DNA of 64,000 nt from Ilyomonas sp965199845 (GTDB lineage: Bacteria; Bacteroidota; Bacteroidia; Chitinophagales; Chitinophagaceae), in assembly GCA_965199845.1 (NCBI GenBank), contig CBDATZ010000042.1, positions 586,382-650,381 on the forward strand, written 5' to 3'. This document shows, piece after piece, positions 33,221 to 41,712 of this stretch (the first letter of the stretch is position 1; the number at the start of each line of letters is the position of its first letter). Made by a program: the position numbers and the translations under genes. The notes below the pieces were generated by a model that was not told the DNA's origin, did no database searches, and was given only the letters and a program-made list of their open reading frames with translations.

Positions 33221-35023
33221 TTATTCTTTGATAAACATATTGTTGTAAATTCTGTTTCCTTCTTTACTGGTAATTGATATGAAATAATTGCCGGCGCTGA
33301 ATTTATTTATATCGAATTGTATATTGCCTTTTACAGCCGTTTTTACAGCAATGATTTTACCGTAAGAATCTAATAACCGCACAGTTGAATTATTTGGTAC
33401 CGTTTCTATATACACATTAACCACAGAACGAGCGGGATTAGGATATACTTTGATGCCGGTTGATATCAACTGTTCTTTTGGTGAAATCTGTTTTTGCGCA
33501 GACTGTGTTGCGACGTTTAAAGTGTAACAATTCGCTGCATCGAATATCGTATCTGCCGAACTAATTACACTAACATAATATTTTTTTCCGGCTGCCGAAT
33601 AAAATTTGATTGTTTCATTAGCTGTTCCATCCTTCTTGGCAACTTTTAGCGAGGTTCCTGAACTATCGGATAAATACAAATTATAGTTAAGCGGAAGCGT
33701 AGTCAGGGTTATCGTTACCGAGTCGGCATTAATTACATTGAACTTATAGTAATCTCTGTCTCCTGAATTTCCAATCGTTCCTTTTACTTGTGTATTCAAA
33801 GGTATTTGTACGGCAGTACCTGTACCATTATTAGGTTCTATATCATAAACTATCGTGCAAGCTGACGTTGTACAGGCCGTTGAATATGTTATGCCGCTTG
33901 TTACAAAAATGGGGCTGCCGCAATCGCAAATAACATTACCGGTAGTCGTATAATTATCTGTCCATTTAAGCACCGCGACTTTTACTCCTGACGGATCTGT
34001 ATTGGCTCCTAACGTATTGTGTTCCCAAACAAAAGTTGATTTGGTAACAGGTACGCTTGGCGGGTCGTTAATTAAAGCAGAAGAATAGCCATTGTTTCTA
34101 TGATTGCCTTTGATACCTGCGCTATCACCCGAAAGCATGCCTGCATGACTGCCAATATTATTATGAAAATAGCAAGTCTTAATACCGTAAGAAATATAAT
34201 TGTGTAACCATGTGCTGTCAACATTATTATTATCTACTTCACAACTCGCCGTCATACCACCGAGCCATATACCAGCACCCTGCGATGAGTTAAATTCAAA
34301 ACCGCAGTTTTTTATTGTGCAATATGCAATACGGTTTGTGCCGCTGTCGCAACCACTTAACTGAATGCCGGTTCTGCCAGTTCTTGTCATGGTTATATGA
34401 TGTACATAAACATTATACATTCTACCTGCAATCCGGTTATTATATGTGGTTCCGTTACAAGTAATGCTGCGACCTCCGGTGGGTGCGGTGCTGCCCAAAT
34501 AAAAGCCATCCTGGTTTACTGTATTGACATCAATATAACTGAGTTCAAAATCGTGAATCGGGCGATTGGGATAGTTTAATGTTACATCACAACTCACTTC
34601 ATTTTTTACCCATACTGCGTAAAGTTTTTGGGCAACCTGTATATGGTCAATACTAAAGAAAGCGCTCTTGCCGCTTACGTTTAGAGCCACACCACTGCCC
34701 GCGTTATCTTTAACCAGAAAGCCATACGTATTGCTGCTTCCCGTACCGGTAAGCTTAAAATAATTAGAGTTCTCAAACTGGAAACCGCTTGTCATTTGAA
34801 CCTGGCCGCCAACATTGATAAAGACAATTTTTTTGGCAGCATTTCCCGAAGCATTTACATAAACATAACTCCAGGGATTGAGAGAAGAACGAAAGGCAAA
34901 AGTGTCGCCGGGATTAGCGCTCGTAATAAAGGCGCCATTGTCTCCGCCTTTGTTTACAAGAATATAGTTTGCATAACAATTGATAGAAAATGCTGCAAGC
35001 AGCAAAGAGAATAGAAGTTTCAT
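33221..35023 (-). CDS. Secreted beta-helix / PPC-domain protein with T9SS sorting domain
   Basis: A 600-residue exported protein. The signal peptide is MKLLFSLLLAAFSINCYA. Residues about 90-390 show the repeated short strands of a right-handed parallel beta-helix (YNVYVHHITMTRTGRTGIQL, IAYCTIKNCGFEFNSSQGAG), as in pectate-lyase-like proteins. Next is a bacterial pre-peptidase C-terminal (PPC) domain at about 400-505 (DIEPNNGTGTAVQIPLNTQ, GDRDYYKFNV). A type A T9SS sorting domain (about 520-600; VYPNPARSVVNVYIE to NNMFIKE) ends the protein. A role as polysaccharide lyase or surface glycan-binding protein is inference; I cannot see a defined catalytic triad. Confidence 0.88.
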   Translation of the reverse strand: MKLLFSLLLAAFSINCYANYILVNKGGDNGAFITSANPGDTFAFRSSLNPWSYVYVNASGNAAKKIVFINVGGQVQMTSGFQFENSNYFKLTGTGSSNTYGFLVKDNAGSGVALNVSGKSAFFSIDHIQVAQKLYAVWVKNEVSCDVTLNYPNRPIHDFELSYIDVNTVNQDGFYLGSTAPTGGRSITCNGTTYNNRIAGRMYNVYVHHITMTRTGRTGIQLSGCDSGTNRIAYCTIKNCGFEFNSSQGAGIWLGGMTASCEVDNNNVDSTWLHNYISYGIKTCYFHNNIGSHAGMLSGDSAGIKGNHRNNGYSSALINDPPSVPVTKSTFVWEHNTLGANTDPSGVKVAVLKWTDNYTTTGNVICDCGSPIFVTSGITYSTACTTSACTIVYDIEPNNGTGTAVQIPLNTQVKGTIGNSGDRDYYKFNVINADSVTITLTTLPLNYNLYLSDSSGTSLKVAKKDGTANETIKFYSAAGKKYYVSVISSADTIFDAANCYTLNVATQSAQKQISPKEQLISTGIKVYPNPARSVVNVYIETVPNNSTVRLLDSYGKIIAVKTAVKGNIQFDINKFSAGNYFISITSKEGNRIYNNMFIKE

Positions 35024-35280
35024 GGTTAAAGTTTTTAGGTTTACAATATTGGTTTGATAATGGCGAATGCAGGCTGTTAGTGAGGCAGTGATATACTGGA
35101 TGAGTAGCAGTCTGTCGTTTGCTGAAATAAAGATAGAAGGATTTTATTTTCCTAAAAATTAAAATTTAAAAACAAATCTTCTTAGTAAACCGGCAAAAGA
35201 AAATCTTAGAGAAAGACAATAAAACAATAAACTAAATCAATACATGCTAACTGATCAGAGGATAAATTATCTTACCAGCT

Positions 35281-35991
35281 TTACGAAATATTTCTTGTTA
35301 GTTTATCAACTACATCGCGATACGTTTCGCCAACCGGAAATTCTTTATCATCAATAAAAACACTGTTTTTTCGTATGGCAGTAATGCTTTGTACCGATAT
35401 GATAAATGACTTATGAATACGGATGAAATTGTTTTGCGGAAGTTGTTCTTCAATGGCTTTTACACTCATACGAACCATGATAGGCTTGGGTGAACTTTTT
35501 ACATGTATCTGCACATAATCTTTTAAGCCTTCAATCCATACAATATCATCAAATACAACTTTCAATAGACTATAGCCAACATTCACAAACATATAAGCCG
35601 GTGGCTGCGCATTTGGCTGGCGGTTTTCATACTTTAATTCATACAACTCCAATGCCTTATGGCACGCTTTCATAAAGCGATCCATTGCAACAGGTTTTAA
35701 TAAATAATCTACTACATTCAGCGCATAACTTTCTAACGCATATTGTTTATAGGCTGTAATTAAAATAACCATTGGTTTTTTGGGTAAGGTTTCTATAAAC
35801 TGCAAGCCGGTAATACCCGGCATTTGTATGTCAATAAAAATTAAATCTATCGGTTGTTCCTGCAATATTTTGGCAGCTTCAAACGCATCTTCGCATTTTG
35901 ATACCAGTTTTAAAAAAGGAATTTTACTGATGTTGTCTGCCAGCAGATTTAACGCCAGCGGCTCATCATCAACGGCTATACACTGAATCAT
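35281..35991 (-). CDS. LytTR-type response regulator
   Basis: A 236-residue transcription factor with an N-terminal receiver (VDDEPLALNLL; phospho-acceptor Asp54 in FIDIQMPG; Thr/Lys in LITAYK and LLKPV) and a C-terminal LytTR DNA-binding domain from about residue 135 (DIVWIEGLKDYVQIHV, NFIRIHKSFIISVQSI). It forms a two-component system with the histidine kinase encoded upstream, whose reading frame it overlaps by 23 bp, which implies coupled translation. Confidence 0.95.
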   Translation of the reverse strand: MIQCIAVDDEPLALNLLADNISKIPFLKLVSKCEDAFEAAKILQEQPIDLIFIDIQMPGITGLQFIETLPKKPMVILITAYKQYALESYALNVVDYLLKPVAMDRFMKACHKALELYELKYENRQPNAQPPAYMFVNVGYSLLKVVFDDIVWIEGLKDYVQIHVKSSPKPIMVRMSVKAIEEQLPQNNFIRIHKSFIISVQSITAIRKNSVFIDDKEFPVGETYRDVVDKLTRNIS

Positions 35992-37039
35992 TATTATGAA
36001 GTTGAATGGTGAGAGAAACAGAAAACCAATTGTCTTTTTGATCTATTAATAAAGAGTGCTTGTTGCTATACAATAAGTTTAATCTGCGCTTTACATTCGC
36101 CAGACCAATGCCTGAGGTTTTATCCCTGATTTCTTCTTTGTTATTATTGTATTTATTACGAACGGTAAACAGCAAAGTCTTCTCATCTTTCATCTTTAAA
36201 TGAATATCTATCTGCGGAGATTCTATCATACCAACACCATGCTTAAACGCATTTTCTACAAACGGAATTAACAGCATCGGCTCTATCTCGCTCCACGAAT
36301 TGCTAAGGCTTATAGAAGTATTAATTTTTACTTTTTTACCAAAGCGCTGCTGCTGAAGATCAATATAACTTTGCAGGTATTCGGCTTCTGTTTTTAGTAA
36401 TACTAAATCTTCATTAGTTTCATACAACATGTATTGCATTAAGCCGGATAATTTCATTACCGTAGGTTCTAATTCTTCGCTTTTTAATCGCACCAATGCA
36501 ACTATATTATTCAACACATTAAACACAAAATGCGGGCTTATCTGCGAGCGCAAAAAAGAAAGTTCAGTCTTTAAATTTTCTTCCTGCGTTTGCAAAGAAA
36601 GCTTCTCATTTTCCAGCCTGTCTTTATTCATTTTCCAGGTTGTACTTATGGCAAGAATCAATAAAAGCGTAGGTAAATTAAATCGTATTGAATTCAATAA
36701 AACAAAGGTTTCTCTATTGATTAATAAACAATATAAAAGATAATGAAAAAATAAAATAATTGAAAAAAGTATGATTAGAGAAAAAATATAGAGACTATAT
36801 TTTTTTGTATAAACCAACCTGGGTACTAATAAGAAAGCATTAATATAAAACAAGGCTATTTCAAAAACGTTAGTTAATGTATTTAATAGTAAAAAGCTCT
36901 GTTCAAGCCCAATGTTTATCTGCTTTGGCGTGTTATTGTGTGTATTATATAGCAAATAAGGCAGCGTAAAAAAAACGCACCACATAAAAGTGTGAATTAC
37001 AATCTGCGCGCTTTTATCGCTCCATCTAAACTGTTTCAT
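35969..37039 (-). CDS. LytS/YehU-type sensor histidine kinase
   Basis: A 356-residue membrane histidine kinase. The ATG at 37039 (MKQFRWSDKSAQIVIH) is preferred over an in-frame TTG nine codons upstream. Four membrane helices fill residues about 10-140, followed by a short coiled coil and the His_kinase domain with phospho-acceptor His in LRSQISPHFVFNVLNNI. The ATPase part carries LIPFVENAFKHGV and GIGLANVKRRLNLLY. It should phosphorylate the LytTR regulator encoded by the overlapping downstream gene. The stimulus is unknown. Confidence 0.93.
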   Translation of the reverse strand: MKQFRWSDKSAQIVIHTFMWCVFFTLPYLLYNTHNNTPKQINIGLEQSFLLLNTLTNVFEIALFYINAFLLVPRLVYTKKYSLYIFSLIILFSIILFFHYLLYCLLINRETFVLLNSIRFNLPTLLLILAISTTWKMNKDRLENEKLSLQTQEENLKTELSFLRSQISPHFVFNVLNNIVALVRLKSEELEPTVMKLSGLMQYMLYETNEDLVLLKTEAEYLQSYIDLQQQRFGKKVKINTSISLSNSWSEIEPMLLIPFVENAFKHGVGMIESPQIDIHLKMKDEKTLLFTVRNKYNNNKEEIRDKTSGIGLANVKRRLNLLYSNKHSLLIDQKDNWFSVSLTIQLHNNDSVYSR

Positions 37040-37250
37040 AATCTTATATTCCAAATCAATAAACAATTGTTTTTTGCATAACCGATAATTGTGTTATTCA
37101 AATTCAGACACTAAACTACCGGCATATAAAAAGGCGTTGCTGCTAAATGAGATGAACCCCGAAAATGTGCAGACGTAAAAGAAGAAAATGGTGTGGGTTA
37201 AAGAGAAAATTTTGTGAAAAGGGAAAGCAAATCGTATTCCGATAAATCAA

Positions 37251-37487
37251 TTAATAAAATAATAATTTTAAGATCAAGGTAATTATGGTTGCTACTACAG
37301 CACCGCCCAAAATTATCAGTTTGTAATAGCCGAGCGCGTATGTATTAACGCTTTTTAAGTTATTAGGATTAAAGTTTTTACCCAGATCTCTTCTTACCAT
37401 TTTAAGTAATGCTTTTTTAGGCATAACAAGAAATACGACAACTGTAATTACATAGATAATAATAAACATCAAAGAAAGAGAAATCAT
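37251..37487 (-). CDS. Small two-helix membrane protein, unknown
   Basis: A 78-residue protein with two clear membrane helices (MFIIIYVITVVVFLVM near residues 7-22 and LIILGGAVVATIITLILKLL near 57-76) joined by a basic loop (KKALLKMVRRDLGKNFNPNN). I recognise no family. The regular topology and the absence of a competing frame support a real gene. It lies upstream of the LytS kinase gene on the same strand, 211 bp away. Confidence 0.6.
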   Translation of the reverse strand: MISLSLMFIIIYVITVVVFLVMPKKALLKMVRRDLGKNFNPNNLKSVNTYALGYYKLIILGGAVVATIITLILKLLFY

Positions 37488-37593
37488 ACAAGGATTTTTA
37501 ATTCTGAAAATAAAGCTAAAAACAATATCTAAATCAAAGAGTTGTATTATTTGCTATTCAAATAAATCTTAAAAAAACAGTTGCTTAAAAATC

Positions 37594-38496
37594 TCAATTT
37601 CCGCCTTTAAATTTTTCCACTTCCAATTCTTTTTGAAGCGTTGAAGGCAAAGCGGAAAGCAAATCGCATTGACAAGCACTTTCAATATTGCTGATCGTGG
37701 TTACATAATTCATCCAGTTGGGAGCAATGGAATTATCGTTTGGCGTATCAATAGCAATCACGCGCGTTTTGTTGTTAATTCTTGCTAAATCATTATTTCC
37801 TTCGGGAATAATAACAACCACTTTCCAAATGTGCGCCGGCACATTAATTCTGTCACTGCTGATAGTTGTTTTATAACCTTTACTTCCGGTACCACCGCTG
37901 CCATAATTTCCCATCACCACATAAGCTTCATTGCCTTTCTGCACCTCGTTGCGACAATAACGTTCTAAATGTTCCCAGGTTTGCTGATTATTTTTCGGCG
38001 CCTGCGGTATCATATTATCCATAAGAAAAGTAGATGAATTGGCATCGCGCGAAGCCGTGCGGTCGCCGGACGGACAATTATGACCTTTATCAAAACCGGA
38101 ATTTTTATAGTTGCCGGGCAATACGCTAAACCAGCCGCCGGGCAAATTGTTATCCTGCCTGAAATCGTCTATGCGATCTGTTGTTCCTAAATCAGTTGCG
38201 CTAATGTGCCAGCTTACCCAATTCGGTGTGCCTTTTCGGCTGTTATAACTTTCCGTGTAATACGTGTGATCAATGAGATAATTATCCGGATTGTTGCTGC
38301 TATGTGTGGCGTTGGTCGGGTTTCCTAATAACAGGTTGCTGTTATCTGTTGCGGCTCTTGTTGTATTGCCGGGCTTTGTATTGTTGGGTGGCAGAGATGT
38401 TGTTGTTGTTTTGTAACGGCATACACTAACAAACACAACGATTACTAAAATCAGTAACAAAAGCCATAAAAATGAATTGTCTTTTTTCATAGACAT
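37594..38496 (-). CDS. DNA/RNA non-specific endonuclease, membrane-anchored or secreted
   Basis: A 300-residue NUC1-type (beta-beta-alpha metal) endonuclease. One hydrophobic segment (residues 9-26, FLWLLLLILVIVVFVSVC) serves as signal or lipoprotein anchor, and a Thr/Asn-rich linker follows to about residue 70. The active-site motif is DKGH at 136-139 (His139 general base) with CPSGDRTAS, and the metal-binding Asn is Asn161 in MDNMIPQ. The family consensus is DRGH, so Lys replaces Arg, which other members also show. It probably degrades extracellular nucleic acid. Confidence 0.92.
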   Translation of the reverse strand: MSMKKDNSFLWLLLLILVIVVFVSVCRYKTTTTSLPPNNTKPGNTTRAATDNSNLLLGNPTNATHSSNNPDNYLIDHTYYTESYNSRKGTPNWVSWHISATDLGTTDRIDDFRQDNNLPGGWFSVLPGNYKNSGFDKGHNCPSGDRTASRDANSSTFLMDNMIPQAPKNNQQTWEHLERYCRNEVQKGNEAYVVMGNYGSGGTGSKGYKTTISSDRINVPAHIWKVVVIIPEGNNDLARINNKTRVIAIDTPNDNSIAPNWMNYVTTISNIESACQCDLLSALPSTLQKELEVEKFKGGN

Positions 38497-38864
38497 AACA
38501 TAACAGGAAAGATGAACAAAGCTATTAAAATCAAAGACAGAATGATTGTTGTGATTGATAAACAGAATTTTTTTTTGGCTTACAAAGCCATATCATCTTT
38601 GGCTTCATCATGCAATGCTTTGTTATTTCTGTCTTTGTGGTTTGTGTTGTTTAATTGATAAAAAAGTATTCAATCCGAATAATAAAAGCGCATAACATAA
38701 AACGGTTTTACAAATCCAGCGTTTGATGTAAAAAAGTAAAACAGGCTGACAAAAAACGAGAATCATTCTATGTAAAATTATAAAACCATTTATAATATTG
38801 ATATTGATGAAACGCAGCCATATTGTATCTTTCGCCACTTTTATTTTTTACAGAACTTAATTTA
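38497..38864. other. Intergenic region between divergent endonuclease and aminopeptidase genes
   Basis: 368 bp. It holds an 11-bp inverted repeat with widely separated arms (CAAAGACAGAA at 38532 and TTCTGTCTTTG at 38627), a small hairpin (TGGCTT/AAGCCA near 38579-38593) and a promoter-like pair at 38804-38833. A 71-codon minus-strand frame here is judged spurious. Confidence 0.5.
38804..38833 (+). promoter_or_regulatory. Promoter-like sequence for M1 aminopeptidase
   Basis: TTG (38804-38806), 19 nt, then TATCTTTC (38826-38833), one mismatch from TAnnTTTG. The predicted start is near 38840, about 25 nt before the ATG. Confidence 0.45.
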
Positions 38865-41357
38865 ATGAAACGATTTATTGTATTATTTGTTTTAGCTCTA
38901 ATTACCGCATCAGGTTATTCTCAATCAAAAGACAGCAGCCAACCGCAAGAAGCCTGGCAAAAAATTTACCGTGCTACAGCTACAAAAACCAACGATTTGG
39001 TGGATACCAAGCTGGATGTAAAATTCGATTACGACAAACAATGGATGTACGGTAAAGAATGGGTTACGTTGCACCCGCATTTTTACCCGACCGATTCTTT
39101 ACAACTCGATGCGAAAAGCATGGAAATCATACAAATCGCAATCGTAAAAGGTGGTAAAAACACACCGCTGAAATTTACTTACGATAGCAGCCAGCTTTTT
39201 ATTACGCTTGATAAAACTTACAAAAAGGGAGAAAATTATACTCTTTATATTGATTACATCTCGCGCCCTAATACGATAAAGGCAAAAGGAAGTGCCGCTA
39301 TTTCTGACAGTAAAGGTTTGTATTTTATTAACCCGAAAGGCGAAGATTCTGCCAAGCCAATCCAGATTTGGACGCAAGGCGAAACCGAATCTAACTCCGG
39401 CTGGTTTCCAACGATTGATAAGCCAAATCAAAAAACAACGGAACAAATTATAATAACGGTTCCTGCAAAATATATTACGCTGTCGAATGGTTTATTAAAG
39501 AGTAAAAAGACCAACGCAGACGGCACACGAACAGATACCTGGAAGATGGATTTGCCGCATTCGCCGTATCTTTTCTTTATGGGCGTTGGCAATTTTTCTG
39601 TTATTAAAGACAGCTACAAAGGCAAAGAAGTAAGTTATTATGTTGAGAAAGAATTTGCGCCGGTAGCGCGCAAAATTTTTGGTTATACGCCCGAAATGAT
39701 TGCTTTTTATTCTAAGATAACCGGCGTTGATTTTCCCTGGGCGAAATATGCGCAAATCGTTGGCAGAGACTATGTAAGCGGCGCGATGGAAAATACAACA
39801 TCAACCTTACACGGCGAAGGAGCGCAACAAGATGCGCGTCAGCTAAAAGATGGTAATAACTGGGAAAGCGTAATTGCGCATGAATTGTTTCACCAATGGT
39901 TTGGCGATTATGTAACCACCGAAAGCTGGAGCAACATTACGTTGAATGAATCGTTTGCCGATTACAGCGAAACATTATGGTCAACCTACAAACATGGCAA
40001 AGATGAAGGCGATGCCACTATCAATGCAAATCTTCGTACTTATTTAAACGATCCCGATGCCGCTTCAAAAAATTTAGTGCGTTTTTATTATGCCGATAAA
40101 GAAGATGTGTTTGATGATGTAAGTTATCCGAAAGGCGGCTGCATTTTGCACATGCTTCGTAATTATGTTGGCGACAGTGCTTTCTTCAAATCTTTAAACT
40201 TATATCTGAATACGTATAAGTTTAACAATGCTGAAGCGCAGCAATTGCGTCTTGCTTTCGAGCAGGTTACCGGCGAAGATTTAAACTGGTTCTGGAACCA
40301 ATGGTATTATGGCAGCGGCCATCCAATTCTCGATATCAAGTATAAATATGATGATGCCAGCAAAACAGCAACTGTTTTTATGAGGCAAACGCAACCAGCT
40401 AAAGTGTTTACACTTCCCTTTGCGATTGACGTATATGAAGGTGGCAACAAGAAGCGTTACAAGGTGTGGATGAAAGATTCTGCCGATACGTTTTCTTTCA
40501 AAGTAAACGCAAAACCAGACTTAATAAATGTGGATGGTGATAAGGTTTTGCTTTGTCGTAAAAACGATGATAAAACCCTGGATGAATTTATCTATCAATA
40601 CCAACATGCCGGATTATATGTTGACAGGAGAGAAGCCATTGTAGCGGCGGCACAAAAACAAACCGATCCAAAAGCATTAGACTTTTTAAAGACAGCTTTG
40701 AACGATAAATCGTATCGTCTTCGCCTGCTCACTTTAAATTCATTGAATGCAAACAGCGATACGGTAAAAAAGGCGCTCGAAACGGTTCTTGCCAGCATGG
40801 CAAAATCAGATTCATCATCTTTAGTAAAAGCAAAAGCGATTGAATTGCTGGGCGGTTATAAAAATGCAACTTATAAATCTCTGTTTGTAAGTGCCGTTAC
40901 CGATTCGTCTTATTCTGTTGCCGGTGCGGCTATTGAAGCGTTAGGCAAAACAGACAGCACCGCAGCTGTTGAAGCCGTTGCCAAAATTGCTTCGCAGCCA
41001 GCCAAAGGAGCGCTTCGCAGTGCATTGATCCATTACTCAGATGAAAGTCATTTTGATGTCGTTTCAAAACAATTTGACGCGCTTCCTTTCGGGGAGGAAA
41101 AATTTGAATTGTTGTCGCCTTTTGCTGATTACATCGGTAAGATAAAGAACACCGAAAATTTTAAAAAAGGAGTTGATATGATTATCAAATTCCGCAACCA
41201 GATTCCTGAAACTTACCGCAGCAGAACTGACTTTTTTATTTTTGGTACACTGAATAAAATCGCTCAGCAAAAACAAGCTTCCGGTGAAACCGACAAAGCT
41301 GATTATATCAAGTCAAAAACTCCTGTGCAACCACAAACACCGAAGCAACAACCGTAA
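38865..41357 (+). CDS. M1 family aminopeptidase, exported
   Basis: An 830-residue zinc aminopeptidase. The ATG at 38865 gives a signal peptide (KRFIVLFVLALITASGYSQ). The N-terminal beta-domain runs to about residue 240, the exopeptidase motif is GAMEN (SGAMENTTSTL), and the zinc site is HELFH at 339-343 with Glu362 in NITLNESFADY. The C-terminal third (about 560-830) is alpha-helical with HEAT-like repeats. It removes N-terminal residues from peptides in the periplasm. It is a single gene with a promoter-like sequence in front and a strong terminator behind. Confidence 0.95.
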   Translation: MKRFIVLFVLALITASGYSQSKDSSQPQEAWQKIYRATATKTNDLVDTKLDVKFDYDKQWMYGKEWVTLHPHFYPTDSLQLDAKSMEIIQIAIVKGGKNTPLKFTYDSSQLFITLDKTYKKGENYTLYIDYISRPNTIKAKGSAAISDSKGLYFINPKGEDSAKPIQIWTQGETESNSGWFPTIDKPNQKTTEQIIITVPAKYITLSNGLLKSKKTNADGTRTDTWKMDLPHSPYLFFMGVGNFSVIKDSYKGKEVSYYVEKEFAPVARKIFGYTPEMIAFYSKITGVDFPWAKYAQIVGRDYVSGAMENTTSTLHGEGAQQDARQLKDGNNWESVIAHELFHQWFGDYVTTESWSNITLNESFADYSETLWSTYKHGKDEGDATINANLRTYLNDPDAASKNLVRFYYADKEDVFDDVSYPKGGCILHMLRNYVGDSAFFKSLNLYLNTYKFNNAEAQQLRLAFEQVTGEDLNWFWNQWYYGSGHPILDIKYKYDDASKTATVFMRQTQPAKVFTLPFAIDVYEGGNKKRYKVWMKDSADTFSFKVNAKPDLINVDGDKVLLCRKNDDKTLDEFIYQYQHAGLYVDRREAIVAAAQKQTDPKALDFLKTALNDKSYRLRLLTLNSLNANSDTVKKALETVLASMAKSDSSSLVKAKAIELLGGYKNATYKSLFVSAVTDSSYSVAGAAIEALGKTDSTAAVEAVAKIASQPAKGALRSALIHYSDESHFDVVSKQFDALPFGEEKFELLSPFADYIGKIKNTENFKKGVDMIIKFRNQIPETYRSRTDFFIFGTLNKIAQQKQASGETDKADYIKSKTPVQPQTPKQQP

Positions 41358-41382
41358 TTGTAAGTATTTGTAAAAAGTCTTT

Positions 41383-41425
41383 AAAAGTCTTTATAGCTGC
41401 AAATTGTAGCTGTAAAGACTTTTTT
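41383..41425 (+). terminator. Rho-independent terminator
   Basis: AAAAGTCTTTA pairs with TAAAGACTTTT, with an inner AGCT/AGCT after one mismatch and a 9-nt loop, followed by TTATT. A nearly identical outer stem is used after the hexosaminidase gene (43413-43454). Confidence 0.85.
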
Positions 41426-41453
41426 ATTGCTCTGTATTATTCAGCAACCAAAA

Positions 41454-41600
41454 TCTTGTCTCATGTCTTCTTGTATCTTGAACCTTGATTCTTGCATCTT
41501 GTATTCTTATCTCTTGCCTTTTCTTCTTGCATTCTTGTTCCTTGTATCTTGGCACTTGTCTCTTGTTCCTTGTATCTTGAACCTTGATTCTTGTCATTTT
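41454..41600. repeat. Long heptanucleotide-word array (NNNCTTG)
   Basis: About 20 heptads, mostly of the form NNNCTTG: TATCTTG, AACCTTG, ATTCTTG, CATCTTG, TTCCTTG, GCACTTG, TCTCTTG and relatives. The register is 7 nt with two 8-nt steps. It contains a 25-bp exact direct repeat (41470-41494 and 41569-41593) made of four words. It fills the gap between the M1 aminopeptidase terminator and the hexosaminidase gene. The plus strand shows a 91-codon open frame across it, which is a product of the repeat. Confidence 0.8.
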
Positions 41601-41712
41601 CTTCTTCTATATTGTCGCTTTCTAAAACCAAATAAACCAAAACAATACAGAAAAACAGAAGCTGTTATCTTTATGATTCGCGTAACGATTTTATTTACCT
41701 AAAACATCAACC

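Noticed and set aside
38623..38838. 71-codon minus-strand open frame upstream of the M1 aminopeptidase
   Set aside because: It runs through the predicted promoter, overlaps the leader of the divergent gene and has no recognisable features beyond AT-derived hydrophobic residues.
41427..41702. 91-codon plus-strand open frame across the CTTG array
   Set aside because: It exists because the heptad repeat lacks stop codons in that frame; composition is Leu/Cys/Phe-rich from the repeat, and it begins inside the terminator region of the upstream gene.
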